From Anaspis maculata (lineage: Eukaryota > Arthropoda > Insecta > Coleoptera > Scraptiidae): a DNA stretch of 64,000 bases. The notes beneath the pieces are model-generated. The model saw only the letters and a list, made by a program, of their open reading frames with translations. It did no database searches and had not been told where the DNA came from. Shown here one piece after another: positions 21,551 to 32,329 of this stretch; position 1 is the first letter of the stretch; the number at the start of each line of letters is the position of its first letter. The DNA lies in assembly GCA_949128115.1 (NCBI GenBank), contig OX421964.1, forward strand, positions 39,254,177-39,318,176. The letters are read 5' to 3'. The translations under genes were made by a program, and so were the position numbers.

Positions 21551-22230
21551 TCAAGGGCGTTGTGTAATAATCAACAGTAATATCACAAGTGCTTAGATTT
21601 TCACGATAATTTGGCCAGGCGATCGCGAGTGCTGGTTGTAGCGATGTTGTCCTACGGAGTCGGGCATTCATCTAGGGACAACCAGCCCGAGGGAAACGCT
21701 TGGCCAAAATTATCTGGGAAAATCTCAAACACGAGTGATATTTTGATGATTATTACAAAAAAGAAGTCCAAAGTGACAGCTGTCAGATTTTGTTGTTTAC
21801 ATCAATTTATTCCGTTGCTATTGACAGTGGGATTTATATAAGTGATTATTACACACAACGCCCTTGATTAATAGACCTACAAGGATAATATTCACTTATC
21901 TAAATCCCACTGTCAATAGCAACGGAATAAAATGGATGTAAACAACCAAATGTGACAGCTGTCACTTCGGACTTTTTTTTGTAATAATCACCAAAATATC
22001 ACTCGTGCTCGAGATTTTCTCAGATAATTTTGGCCAGGCGTTTCCCTCGGGCTGGTTGTCTCCAGATAAATGCCCTCCTCCTACGGAGTCGGGCATTTAT
22101 CGCTACAACCAGCACTCGCGATCGCCTGTCCAAAATTATCGTGAAAATCTAAGCACTTGTGATATTACTGTTGAATATTATTCTTGTAGGTCTAATAATC
22201 AATGGCGTTGTATGTAATAATCAATGAAAA
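21551..22230. mobile_element. Compound palindrome with a hairpin in each arm
   Basis: The two halves (21551-21867 and about 21874-22193) are inverted copies around a centre near 21870. Each half carries its own shorter inverted repeat. Its arms begin near GATAATTTGGCCAGGCG and ACAACCAGCCCGAGGG. The CCTACGGAGTCGGGCAT loop is shared by both halves. Motif GGCGTTGTGTAATAATCA occurs at 21555, in reverse near 21845-21863 and in degenerate form near 22204. The second half is bordered by AGACCTACAAG inverted ends. No protein is encoded. The single-stranded form would fold as a cloverleaf. Confidence 0.75.
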
Positions 22231-22369
22231 ATACTTCCAATCACTGAATAATACAGTTCTACAGTTTTGTTACATTTTAACACATCAACTAATGAACATC
22301 AAACGCACTGAAGAAACATGTTGATGAAAAAAATGTTTTTCTCATTTTTCCAAACATTCCAGCTTCAGA

Positions 22370-23186
22370 TATAGTAGGTTCACTTGTACCGTGATTCTAG
22401 TTGGCTGTGAGATTTTGTTTCTAAGTTTCCAAATCTGATATTTGAAAACTCCCTAGAACTTGGCAGTTGGTTGCCATTGATATTCTTGTTTAAAGTTCAA
22501 GCTTGACAACATCAACAACATTACCGTTTATGTCAAATAGACTGAAAGTCACGAGTTTCACGGAAATTGTGGTGGAATTGTGCTCATTACTGTGAAAACT
22601 GTGTTTGCGCCTCAGCTTGTGTCTTGAACAATAACGTCCAGTGCCCATTTTGAAGCCCTCGAGGGTGTCATCAAGAACTCGCTTCTGGGAGAAAATTGGC
22701 GGAGTATAGGTGCTGGGCATGTACCCCATAACGTTCAGCTTTGCGGAGAAGACGTGAATTTATTTTCAAAAACCACATAATATGGAAGCATTGTGAACTA
22801 TTCTTGGTTTTTAAAAGAAGTACCCACACTCAGGAAGACTGGGAACTGTGGGAAGCTACACCGCTACATCCTTCGAATTTTTGTTTGGATGGGATTCATC
22901 GGCGTTAATACTTGATTTCACTGATCAGGACATCGTACTGGAACAAAAAATTTGCGGAACTTGTGAAAGGTGAACTACATCCACTCCATACTTGCAATTT
23001 GCAAAGTTGATTTCGGTATTTTTTCCATTTTTGACAGCAACAGTCAACAGTCAACACACCAACATAACCTATCTTTCGAAGCCAGACGCTCAGGCGCACA
23101 CTAGGCAGTTGGACGTGAAGTCTACAATGCCAAACTGTAAAATTTGCCCAGCCTACTAGAATCACGGTACAAGTGAACCTACTATA
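22370..23186. mobile_element. TIR element with TATAGTAGGTTC ends
   Basis: An 817-bp element. The left end TATAGTAGGTTCACTTGTAC and the right end, its exact complement, extend with mismatches over about 45 bp (GTGATTCTAGT and TTGGCTG segments). Two minus-strand frames of 79 and 86 codons lie inside (22490-22729, 22905-23165), with no recognised domain. It could be a non-autonomous DNA transposon using a TA target. Confidence 0.65.
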
Positions 23187-23664
23187 CCTACCCGTTTTTT
23201 TTCAGTTTTTTTTTTGGAGCACTGATAGCAATGGAACCGTAAGAAGAAAAATCAACATTTTGGAAGGTCAACCTTAAAAGGACGGCGTCACCCTGTTGGA
23301 AGCATAGATATGTACATATATTCTGGTTTTGGACTCGTCAGGTCGTGGGTTTATTCGTGCCACAAAAAATGTGGGAAGACTTACAGACCCTTGCAATGTG
23401 GCTGGCTAGCGAGTGATACAGTATTGTTTTGGGAGGTATCGCAAAAATCATATTTTCATTTTCTGAACTCTTGAAAAAAAATCAAAAAATCCTTCACGTA
23501 TCATACTCTTCCTAAGTTCAAAGTTTTCGCTAATTTGTAGGTCAGGAAAATACAACCTTAAGTTAGCCGAATGGTCCAAAACTTAAAAAATACCATAAAT
23601 TGCGAGTGCGGACAAATTGACAGCAGTTCACAACGGTTGACGTCGCCGTCAGCCCCGAACAATC

Positions 23665-23990
23665 TTGATATAGGCGATTTACATTTCAAAAACGCCACCT
23701 GGTGTAGAGCTCGGTACTTGATCGTAGAGGACGTTTTAGCGAGGAAAACATACTCCGACGTCTAGCAGCCTAGGTGGGCACTAGTGGATACCTGCAATAC
23801 CCACATATTGACATGGAAATTTGACAAGTAGAAATAATCTGAAAAGGGGTTTGCATTTGTGTCTCTTATTTCATGTTATGGTTAGCGTATTCAGCAGGTT
23901 TGTAGTAGATCTAGCTCCAGAGGTGCGCAGCTGAAAGACTACGCCAGTACGCCCCCAGCAATGCACTACATTATTGCAGTGAAAAAAGAC
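23665..23990 (+). repeat. Repeat family B, fragment of a hAT-type element
   Basis: It is inverted relative to 49380-49665. Shared blocks include AAAACGCCACCTGGTGTAGA, GTAGTAGATCTA and GAGGTGCGCAGCTGAAAGAC. The 49-kb copy lies inside a hAT-type element with clear ends, so this copy is an end-less relic of the same family. Confidence 0.6.
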
Positions 23991-25079
23991 AACGTTTACG
24001 TCGCGAACAGAAAGGTAGGTACGGCGAGCTTGTTAGAATGAAAAATGCGGATCTCCAGCTGAAGTCGAAGCAGGAAATCTTTAGAAAAAAGGTAGGTGGT
24101 GGTTGACTCTGCACGGCCAGCCCGAGGTGATTTTTTCTCTGGCTTGTCTCTGGCTGGCAGGCTGGTCGACGGGCTTGTGTGTTTCCCTCCGTGCGGGTGT
24201 GACAGAGTCTGTTGCTCTTTCTTGGGCGGAAGCTATGGATGATTTAGAGAACGGTCTGCGACGACGCTGGTCATCAACATGGGGCCCAATAAAGAGCCTA
24301 CGGGGTCCCAAGGGTTCACAGGAACAGAAGTTTGTTTGTAGGAGACTGCACAAGACAGCAAAGTGACAGTTTTGACGTGCCACCAATTGACGTAACAGAC
24401 GCCGCTGTCTGCGGCAACTTACACCTCTTCTGAAAATTAATTCCCTAAAACTTCCTCGACGAAACGGCCATTTTCCCCAATAAGGTCAATCGCCTATACC
24501 TATATGCCGATCAGCTTTTAAATTCAGCACTAGAACGGTAATTTTCATACGTCAAGTTGGCAATTATGCGATAATTGGGGATGCTCAAGTTTGTAATGTT
24601 GGGGTCACTTTTTCCCTAGATGACCTTGAATTTATATTGTCAATCGTGTACAGCGCTGTTGCAAGATTGTATGAGCGTTCAAGACGTCTTGATTTTGGTA
24701 GACATTTGCCAGTTTAAAATTCAAATGAGCGACTGGTGGAATATTTTTTCAAATAAAATTATAAATTATGTACCTCGAATGAGGAAACTGTTCTAATTTA
24801 TGGTCAAAAATGTTGGCCAATAGCTAATTAACCGGTGCCCTTCAAATTTAATACTGGGCGATAGATTTAACAAGCCCTCAAAGGTAATAATCGAAAATTT
24901 TACAATTTTTCGAAATTTGTTGCTATACATCTACCAAGGATACAATATTGGTGACAACGTGAATCAACTTATATAGTGCAACAGTACCTAGTATTACTAT
25001 GTAGGTACTTGAGAGAGCTACATTGATACTATAACTAAATATATACAACAAAAGGTCCAAAGGAAAACCACAGAGATAC
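23991..25079. other. No recognisable gene
   Basis: A GC-richer patch at 24.1-24.4 kb gives open frames of about 87 and 101 codons on opposite strands, with no known motif. The remainder is AT-rich and featureless to my reading. Confidence 0.4.
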
Positions 25080-27040
25080 TGCTTGACGTAGCTTAATGCG
25101 AAAAAGTATGCAGATGTCAGCGAGGCTGATCAGTGACCATCTTAGGAAACAGGGTAGAGTAGATGCAGCAAGTAGGCGAGTGCGAATTTGACGATGGAGA
25201 TGTTGAGGAACTACAGGTCTAGCTCAGATGCAGTTTTTGATAGCCATTGTCTGCCGATACCTACTCCGCGACAATGTGGTTCATGGTCCGGTTCTCAGTT
25301 CCACACTCAGAATTCGGATCTTCTACATATCCTCACTGATAAAACTGAAATTTGCATTTTCCCTGTCCAGTTCGTGTCCTATTAAATCCATACTTTTTAT
25401 GGAAGGGAGAAGCTCTTCAGATCTTCTACAATCGCTCTGTTCTTGACTGCAGCTTCAGTGTCCCATATTTCCTTCCAGTGTCTTTTCACCTCGAAATCTG
25501 CAGTATGGATTTTTGGCTGCGATGTTTAAAATCGGCAGCTAAAAAGTCTGGGTAGATTTGACAACTCCAGCGAAGATCCGCATTGCTTGGTTAAGAATGA
25601 GTCAATGATGTTGTGTGTCTGCTATTCATCCAAACAGGAGCGCAGCGCAGTATTCCGCTGCCGACTAGACCAAGACAATGGTGAATATCTGAAGAGTAGT
25701 GGCGCCGACACCCCATGTCAGTGGCGGACTAAGGGGGGGGGGGGAGCGGCGGGGGCGGTCCGCCCCGGGCCTCGGGGCCTCAATCATTTGATGGGGCCCC
25801 CAAATCCTTTTGTTTGTGAAAAATACTGCAAAAACATTGGAATAAAGACCAAAATTTTCAACTTTTTCCCTCAATGGTATTTTTTTTTGCGTATTACCTA
25901 CTTGGGTGAGTAACATTGTTTTTATTTTTTTTCCATTTCAAAGTTACTTTGGCAGGCCCCACGACAACAGGTTTGGGGGCCTGCACACAGGCAATAGAGG
26001 TCTGTCTGCATCACGGAATCACTAAGAATTATTTTCACTTTAGGCTTTAGGGGCCCCGACCTCGAAATCAGAGTGCCAGAGGCCTCAAGCCTTTGAAATT
26101 TTGTGTTTTAGTGTTTTATTATTTTTTTTTAAAAGAGGGGAAAAAGACAAAACAACAAAATCATCTTGTCTGCGCGCTGCTCGGCGCGCTGCAGGTAGTA
26201 GAAGTTTATATTATTCCTAATGTTGTAGATACAAGTGAGGTTTTAGCATTGAGTCAACAGTCCAAATCCAATTCAACATCCAAAGCTGGAACCGAAAATT
26301 TCTTGTAGGCACTGGTGGTCAGTGACATAGCCAAGGATCACTCTCCCACCTCCGCCCACGGCACTTTATCCCACACTAAACCGATACAGAAGAAATTTCT
26401 GGCAAAAATTTTCAAGAAGCGCAAAAATGTTCTGAAAAAAGTTTGATTATCAAGTAATTTTGGTAAAAACGTCAAAAACCGAAATCGCGAAACGCATGAG
26501 ATATACCGATTATCATCAGCATTATTATTATTATGCCCAAAAAAATTCGCCTGCGGCGCTACCTCTAGCTGACTTGCAACCTCGTCATTGCCTTTGCCCT
26601 CCCCGCTTTCAAATTTTGACTACGCCACTGTGTGTTTTATAGTCAAGTTAACAGCTCATTTTTTTTTCTTGGGCTTTTGCTTGCGGCGGGGCAGGGCGGG
26701 CCAAAAAGTCTGCCGGCCCCCCTTCATATTCTCAACTTCTACTCTGCAGGGGCCCCATCTCACAATTCCGCCCAGGGCCTCCAATTCTCTTACTCCGCCA
26801 CTGCCACATGTAGTTCTCGCAAGTCTCTGAACGAGGTTCATTCGTGTCTTTGTCTTGGCACTGAGTCTCTCCAAGTTGAGCTTGAAGGACAATGTTTGGT
26901 CGAAGGTTCCACCGAGGTACTTGGAGTGGGATTGTGCTGCAGATGAAGTCCGGCCATCAAAGCTGACATTGAGGTGACGAACTGCTTCTCTGTTGTTCAG
27001 ATAAATGGCTTTAGTCTCTATCTACCTCGAGTTCGGATTT
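25080..27040 (-). pseudogene. Non-LTR retrotransposon 3' half, interrupted by a hAT element
   Basis: Minus-strand reading from 27040 gives KAIYLNNREAVRHLNVSFDG, then a KYLGGTFD motif and LERLSAKTKTRMNLVQRLA. After the hAT insert (25719-26803), GATTLQIFTIVLV, SAAEYCAPVW and, near 25.3 kb, a degraded C-terminal CG..NRTMNHIVAE zinc motif follow. This is the thumb and C-terminal region of a LINE RT of the common arthropod type. Frameshifts and stops occur throughout. The 5' part with the catalytic residues is absent. Confidence 0.75.
25719..26803. mobile_element. hAT-type non-autonomous element
   Basis: It starts CAGTGGCGGACTAAG and ends CTTACTCCGCCACTG, imperfect inverted ends in the usual hAT style. 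The 8-base flanks are CCCCATGT and CCACATGT, a target duplication with one mismatch. Removing the element and one flank rejoins the LINE frame around TTWGVGATT. The interior is rich in GGGGCC-like runs and has no transposase. Confidence 0.8.
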
Positions 27041-27191
27041 AATCCTCATTTCTGAAAGGTGACAAAATTCTGTTGAAAAATCGTAATACATATTTATTTT
27101 GTGGAGAAATATCATAGTGGAAAATTACAAAATTGGCGGGTTTTTATTCTGTAAATAAAATTGTACCTAACAAGAAATTTTGAAACATATA

Positions 27192-28686
27192 CAGTGCTCA
27201 ACAATTGAAGTGGAACACCTGAAAATTTTGGTCAAATTAAAATGGTCGTATTTTCGGAAGCAAAATTCGAATTGCAATATGTTTTTTTCCCTGAACAGCT
27301 AATGTCTTAGACTACAGCATGACATAATTTTTTCTTGTTAAAAGCTTTTCATATTATTTATACAGGGTGTAGTAGTGAGGTACTGCAAAAAATGTGAAGT
27401 TTGCACCCCTCCCGATCCGCGAAAACATTTTTTTGAATTTTTCCAACTTGTTCTGGAGAAACTTTGAACCCATACCTCGAAACGGTTTTTTGGGTTTTCG
27501 TTTATCTCTGTCAATTACAGGGTGATCTCAAAAAAGTGATATTTTAGGCTTTCAATGGTAACTTCTTTCATTGTTATCCGATTTGAAACTTCCTTGGCTC
27601 ATATTGAAGCTGAAACTTCAGGCAAGAACAGTGTGAGGTCAAAAGTCATTGAAGACAACAATTCAATATAAGGGGATGTGTCAAAAGTGACCCGAATGCA
27701 AAACAGCTTCCGACTTTCCGTTTAATAACAGATAAGAACAAATTGAAACGTGTCTTCAAAGGATCCGCGAATTCGGACCATTTTGATCTGCTTTTCGCTT
27801 CAGTTGTCCAAGATAATGTCCGTGGTAGAACCGAAACTTGACTGCGTGTTTCCGCAAAAAAATCGCATCCCTTATTTACCTGTAGGCGACCGTAACCCAA
27901 GTTACAAGATTCAGAACTGGCAGGTATACGTGTTTTATTGTCAAGGAGTATTTTTGGAATTGTTGTGAATTTTGTAACTTGGGTTACGGCCGCCTTCAGG
28001 TAAATAAGGGATGCGATTTTTTCGCGGAAACACGCAGTCAAGTTTTGATTCTACCACGGAAATTTTTAGGTAAACTTAAGCGAGATGCAGATCAAAATGG
28101 TGCAAATTAGCGGATCCTCTGAGGGCAAGTTTCAATTTGTTTTTGTCTTTCATCAAACAGATACTCGGAAGCTGTTTAACATTCGGGTCGCTTCTGATAC
28201 GTCCCTTTATATTGAAATAATGTTTTCAATAAGTTTCGACCTCACAACGTTCTCGCCTTAGGTATCAGCTTTAATATGAGCTAAAGATGTTGAAAATCGG
28301 ATAACAATGAAAGAAGTTATCATTGAAAGTCTAAAATTTCACTTTTTTGAGATCACCCTGTAATTAACACAGCTAGACAAAAACCCAAAAAACTGTTTCG
28401 AGGTATGGGCTCAATGTTTTTCCAGAACGAGTTGAAAAAATTGAAAAATTTTTTTTCGCGGATCGGGAGAGGTGCAAACTTTACATTTTTTGCAGTACCT
28501 CACTACTTGACCCTGTATAAATAATATGACAAGCTTGTAACAAGAAAGAATTCCATCATGTTGTAGTCTAAGACATTAGCTGCCCAGGAAAAAAAGCTCA
28601 TTGCAATTCGGTTTTTTCTTAAGAAAATACGACCATTTTAATTTGACCAAAACTTTCAGGTGTTCCACTTCAATTGTTGAGCACTG
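27192..28686. mobile_element. Concentric foldback element, 1.5 kb
   Basis: It is flanked by TA on each side. It starts CAGTGCTCAACAATTGAAG and ends with the complement. The arms are about 700 bp and almost fully complementary, around a loop near 27910-27965. Inside the outer ends, two further pairs are symmetric about the same centre: CAGGGTGTAGTAG (27363) with its complement near 28512, and CAGGGTGATCTC (27519) with its complement near 28363. There is no coding capacity. The ends resemble Tc1/mariner-type termini. Confidence 0.85.
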
Positions 28687-29456
28687 TATGTTATAAATTT
28701 CTTTGTCGATAGGTATGTGCAGTAAAAATGCACAATTGACAGTATACGCAGTGGTCATTCAAACGATCTGTTGCAAATCGAGGTGACAATTGCGCATACG
28801 ATTCTACAAATTCTTGTCATATTTCTACACAAAGTGCTATCTTGCATAAGAAATGCTACCCTGTTTAACAGCCTAAGGTATAATGAAATACTTGTGTGGG
28901 AACACCGCGGGGCTCGCCGCGGTGATTAGTTTCGATTATGACACATTGATGAAGGTGGAGGACCAATTAAGTTAATAACTCAAGTACCTGATTATAACTC
29001 CAACTCTTGGAATTGAGTTTGGGATTCTTCTACTTCTTGAATTTTTCTGCTTGTGTAAGACATCAATGAAATTCAATTACGCAGTTTGTTCACGGCAAAA
29101 ATTCTCGAATGGAATTCGGCAGCAAGTACCAAAATTCTCTGGGAACTCTGGAGTCTTGATTGTGCATCACTTTGGTTTGGATGGTCCTATGAAATTAAGT
29201 ATTATTGCCAAATGTAGTGGGTATCTTTCCACTATTCACTTTGTCTCACCCAAGTGCGAAGCTAGCGAATTTTCGACCTTCAAGATTCTCAGTCTTCTTG
29301 AAGTTCTCTTCTCAATTTCCAATGCTTACTGTAGCAATTGATAGCTTATTAATCACCTTTATATTGTGCATATTAAATGAGCCTGCAATGTCCCTTACTG
29401 CAGGTTCTCACTCTTGGTCCAAAGAGCAATATTAAAATTGACTCTGGCAATGTAGG
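28687..29456. other. No gene; short GC-rich hairpin at 28903-28924
   Basis: An 8-bp perfect stem (CACCGCGG and CCGCGGTG with a 6-base loop) stands out in AT-rich DNA. An unrecognised 96-codon plus-strand frame lies at 29051-29341. Nothing else was identified. Confidence 0.4.
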
Positions 29457-30194
29457 TACAGGATGATTCATGAGTTACCTATGTAGATCAATGGCAGATT
29501 GATGGCATCAATGGCAGGACTTCAAGGGGAGTCAAAATCCACAAACTATTTTTTTTTGTCCACTGGATTGATACTTTGATAAGCAATATATTTCTGAAAT
29601 GATTGAAGATATTTTGTCGCAGTTTACCAGAAATATTTCTGTTGGAACTTGTCAAGAAGTTATATTGGGCCAGGTCAAAGTCTAAGGCCAGGTTCGAAAA
29701 AATGCACCCTGTGTGATTTGCCCAAAAAGTTCATTTTTAGTTTTGACAAAAAAATACAAGGTGAAACTTTGGATCAAGTTTTCATTTTTGGCCGGTCATA
29801 TTTCACTCACTGTTCGACTGAATTCGTTAAAATTAGTTTCATGGCTTGTCTCTATTGAGTATTGACAGAAGGGCTGGCCTTAAAAGCAAAAATTACAGAA
29901 GCCTACTTTTTTCAAGAAAAAATCGAGCCATATCGCGGGTCAACCACAAAATTTGCCTCGATTTGGCTCGAATTCGATAACAGTAGTGCAGAAAATCGGC
30001 CAGAAAATGTAAATTTTGACCAAATAACACAGGGTTACATTTTTTTCCGAATCTGCAGCCCTGGATTCTGATTAACCCAATAATTCTTGACAAGTTTTAA
30101 CAGAGGAATATTGCTGTTAGTCCTGTTAGATTTAAGCAAAATTGAAGTCCTCCATCCGCAATTGGTCTATGCAACGTCAATGATTCACCCTATA
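29457..30194. mobile_element. Foldback element, 0.74 kb, degenerate CAGGGTGA-type ends
   Basis: The left end TACAGGATGATTCATGAG pairs with the right end ATGATTCACCCTATA. Inner segments pair too: ACTTCAAGGGG with GAAGTCC, and GTTGGAACTTGTCAAGAA with TTCTTGACAAGTTTTAAC. An internal CACCCTGTGTGA/ACACAGGGTT pair repeats the terminal motif. There is no coding capacity. Confidence 0.7.
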
Positions 30195-30529
30195 GCATGA
30201 AGACCTCAGGTAATATTAAGCGCCGCAACAGCGCCTTTTTCTGGTGGTGATGCAGGCATGGCCCCAAGCCGTTGGTAATTTGTGGAAATTTCTTGAAATC
30301 CCGTGGTTATCCATTTAATTTGGAGCAATCGTATCCGGTGAAAGCCCTCCGGTAATCCGTGGGAATTTGGAAATACATGACAATCCGTTGAACGTTCTGA
30401 TGTCCCAGTAATTCACCCGAAGATTCACTCCTCATCGGTCCTTTGCATCTGACGACAGCTTTGAATAAAAGAAATTAGCACGCACCTAAGTCCTCAGAAT
30501 TGCTGTACAAGAGTGTTGCTCGTACTTAC

Positions 30530-30690
30530 CTTATCAAGATACAGGCAGAACCATGGATGGCGATGGCAGAACCGAGGGCACAACACTTTAGGTACACACA
30601 TTTGTTGTGCAGTTGAGTATATAGAGAAGTGACGTGAAATTTTCCCAAGAATGTAAACAACTGTGACACTCGGCACTCATCTGACATCAT
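30530..30690 (-). other. Possible short exon with strong splice donor
   Basis: On the minus strand an ATG at 30690 opens a 53-codon frame (MMSDECRVSQLF...). It runs into GATAAG/GTAAGT, a near-consensus donor, at 30530/30529. The local sequence is not part of any repeat I found in the window. No downstream exon or homologue was recognised. It is a weak candidate for the first exon of a gene leading left. Confidence 0.25.
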
Positions 30691-30991
30691 GACAAAACAA
30701 CGGTCAAGGCAACAGGGCAGCGGGTATGATGCAAGAAGACGCCAAAATTGGCATTTCTTGTCAAAATTTTCTAACCTCTCTGGAGCTTCGCCCGTTTTCG
30801 CGCAACTTGGTCTATGAGAGTCCGTTACACTCTAGGCAACATGGCCAACCGCGTTTTCATTTCTACTGAATTTAAAACGTGATCGGCATTTTTTTTTTAT
30901 ATACCCACATCGATGTCAAATGCAGAATTTGACTTCTCACAATTCTGAGTCTTCAAAAAGATCAGGATCAGGTATACTCAATAATTAGGTA

Positions 30992-31111
30992 CCGTATGAT
31001 CAAAAACTTTCCTCCTCTAGGTAGGCTGTGGTCTGGCCATTGGCAGGCAAACGAGGCTGATTTAGGCCAGGCCACAGCCTGCCTAGAGGAGAACAGTTTT
31101 TGATCATACGG
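30992..31111. mobile_element. MITE family D, copy 1
   Basis: A 120-bp palindromic element: CCGTATGATCAAAAAC at one end and its near complement at the other, with TA on each flank. Internal CCTCTAGG and CTAGAGG arms pair as well. A second copy, in reverse orientation, lies at 60899-61024. The TA target suggests Tc1/mariner-type mobilisation. Confidence 0.8.
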
Positions 31112-31379
31112 TATACAGTATAATGAACAAACCGTTTCAAAATTTATGATAATCTTGAGATGTTGTTCTTTTGGAATCATCATCTGCTCAATGTAAAAAC
31201 TTGTGCAAAAAAAAAACTAGCACAAAATCACTTGCGTTTTGGCTATCTCTGCATGCCTAAAATTCATTTCATTCCCGAGTAGCACCTACCACCTATTGAT
31301 GACACGTATGGTATCGGATGAAAAACAAACGAAAAATATCAATGAAAATAAAATAGGTTGTTTGTTGTATTGTTTCATT

Positions 31380-31712
31380 TATTTAACGTCCGCCAATCTC
31401 CGCAACAAGGCCCAACACCGACGCCGGTGAATGCTTTCCTTCACTATACCGGAAATTTCACCGAACTCCTGTGTGTTCCAACACAGGGTAGGGATTTTTA
31501 ACCATACCAACACAGCATGAGGTCGACACCATCGTTCATATTTTACGTGCTATGCGACACATTTAGCGCGTCTTGCATTTAGCAAGATTTCCAACTGAAT
31601 CAAGGAGCTTGTTTTCAAGACAGAAATTCGACCGCACACAGTGGGAATCGAACTCACGACCCCTAGCGTGGTAGTCAGATGCACATGACCACCACACCAC
31701 AAGCTCCTCCGC
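31380..31712 (-). repeat. tRNA-derived SINE
   Basis: The minus-strand head at 31712 reads GGAGCTTGTGGTGTGGTGG (A-box type). It is followed about 40 bases on by a B-box (GAGTTCGATTCCC at 31643-31656). The body extends leftward through about 250 bp of non-tRNA sequence. The left boundary near 31380 is approximate. The head differs from the one at 10.3 kb, so these are two SINE families or two source tRNAs. Confidence 0.6.
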
Positions 31713-32329
31713 GTGGTTTTTTATGATGATCCATCCGGTATCCTTACGTTATCTACTAGTGTATGAAGAGTTCAACTGGGTTGGTACCCACACGAATACT
31801 TATGAATTACATAAATTACAAGAAATATTTCAAGTATAAATACGAAGTGAAGAAATTATCTGAAGATTGGAGATCCGCCCCCTTTTAATTAGGTTACTCG
31901 GTACGTGGGTACACCACGATGACCTCGATATATCTGGAGTCTTTGCCAAAACCTCAATGTGAAACAAAAATTGGAAACATACTACAGGTAATTCTGAGTT
32001 GAACCTTCTAATCCAAACTCACGGTAATCCGAACCTCCAGCTATCCGAACATCGGTTAGGTATGCGGGTAAAATTCCATAATTTGTGCAAAAAACTCTTC
32101 AATCCAAATAAAACCAAGAAATTTCCTGTGAACGCAATAAAAATCATGTGTGCTTGTTGTTTCCATCGCATTTTTTGTAAGAAAATGACGCTTATATGGC
32201 CGGTTTGTCTGTCTGTCCCTCTGTCTGTCTGTCCGTGTAGAAATTGGGAAGTTGGACTCCTCCTCGGGTAATGGAGCTAGAGTCTTCAAACTTCAATCTT
32301 CTACTCACTTACAAATCACGATAAATTTT
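31713..32329. other. No recognisable gene
   Basis: AT-rich. A short GTCTGTCT-type simple repeat lies at 32206-32236. No coding or inverted-repeat structure was seen. Confidence 0.4.

Noticed and set aside
26312..26640. Possible second hAT element nested in the one at 25719-26803 (CAGTGACATAG and CTACGCCACTG)
   Set aside because: The ends pair poorly and the 8-base flanks do not match.
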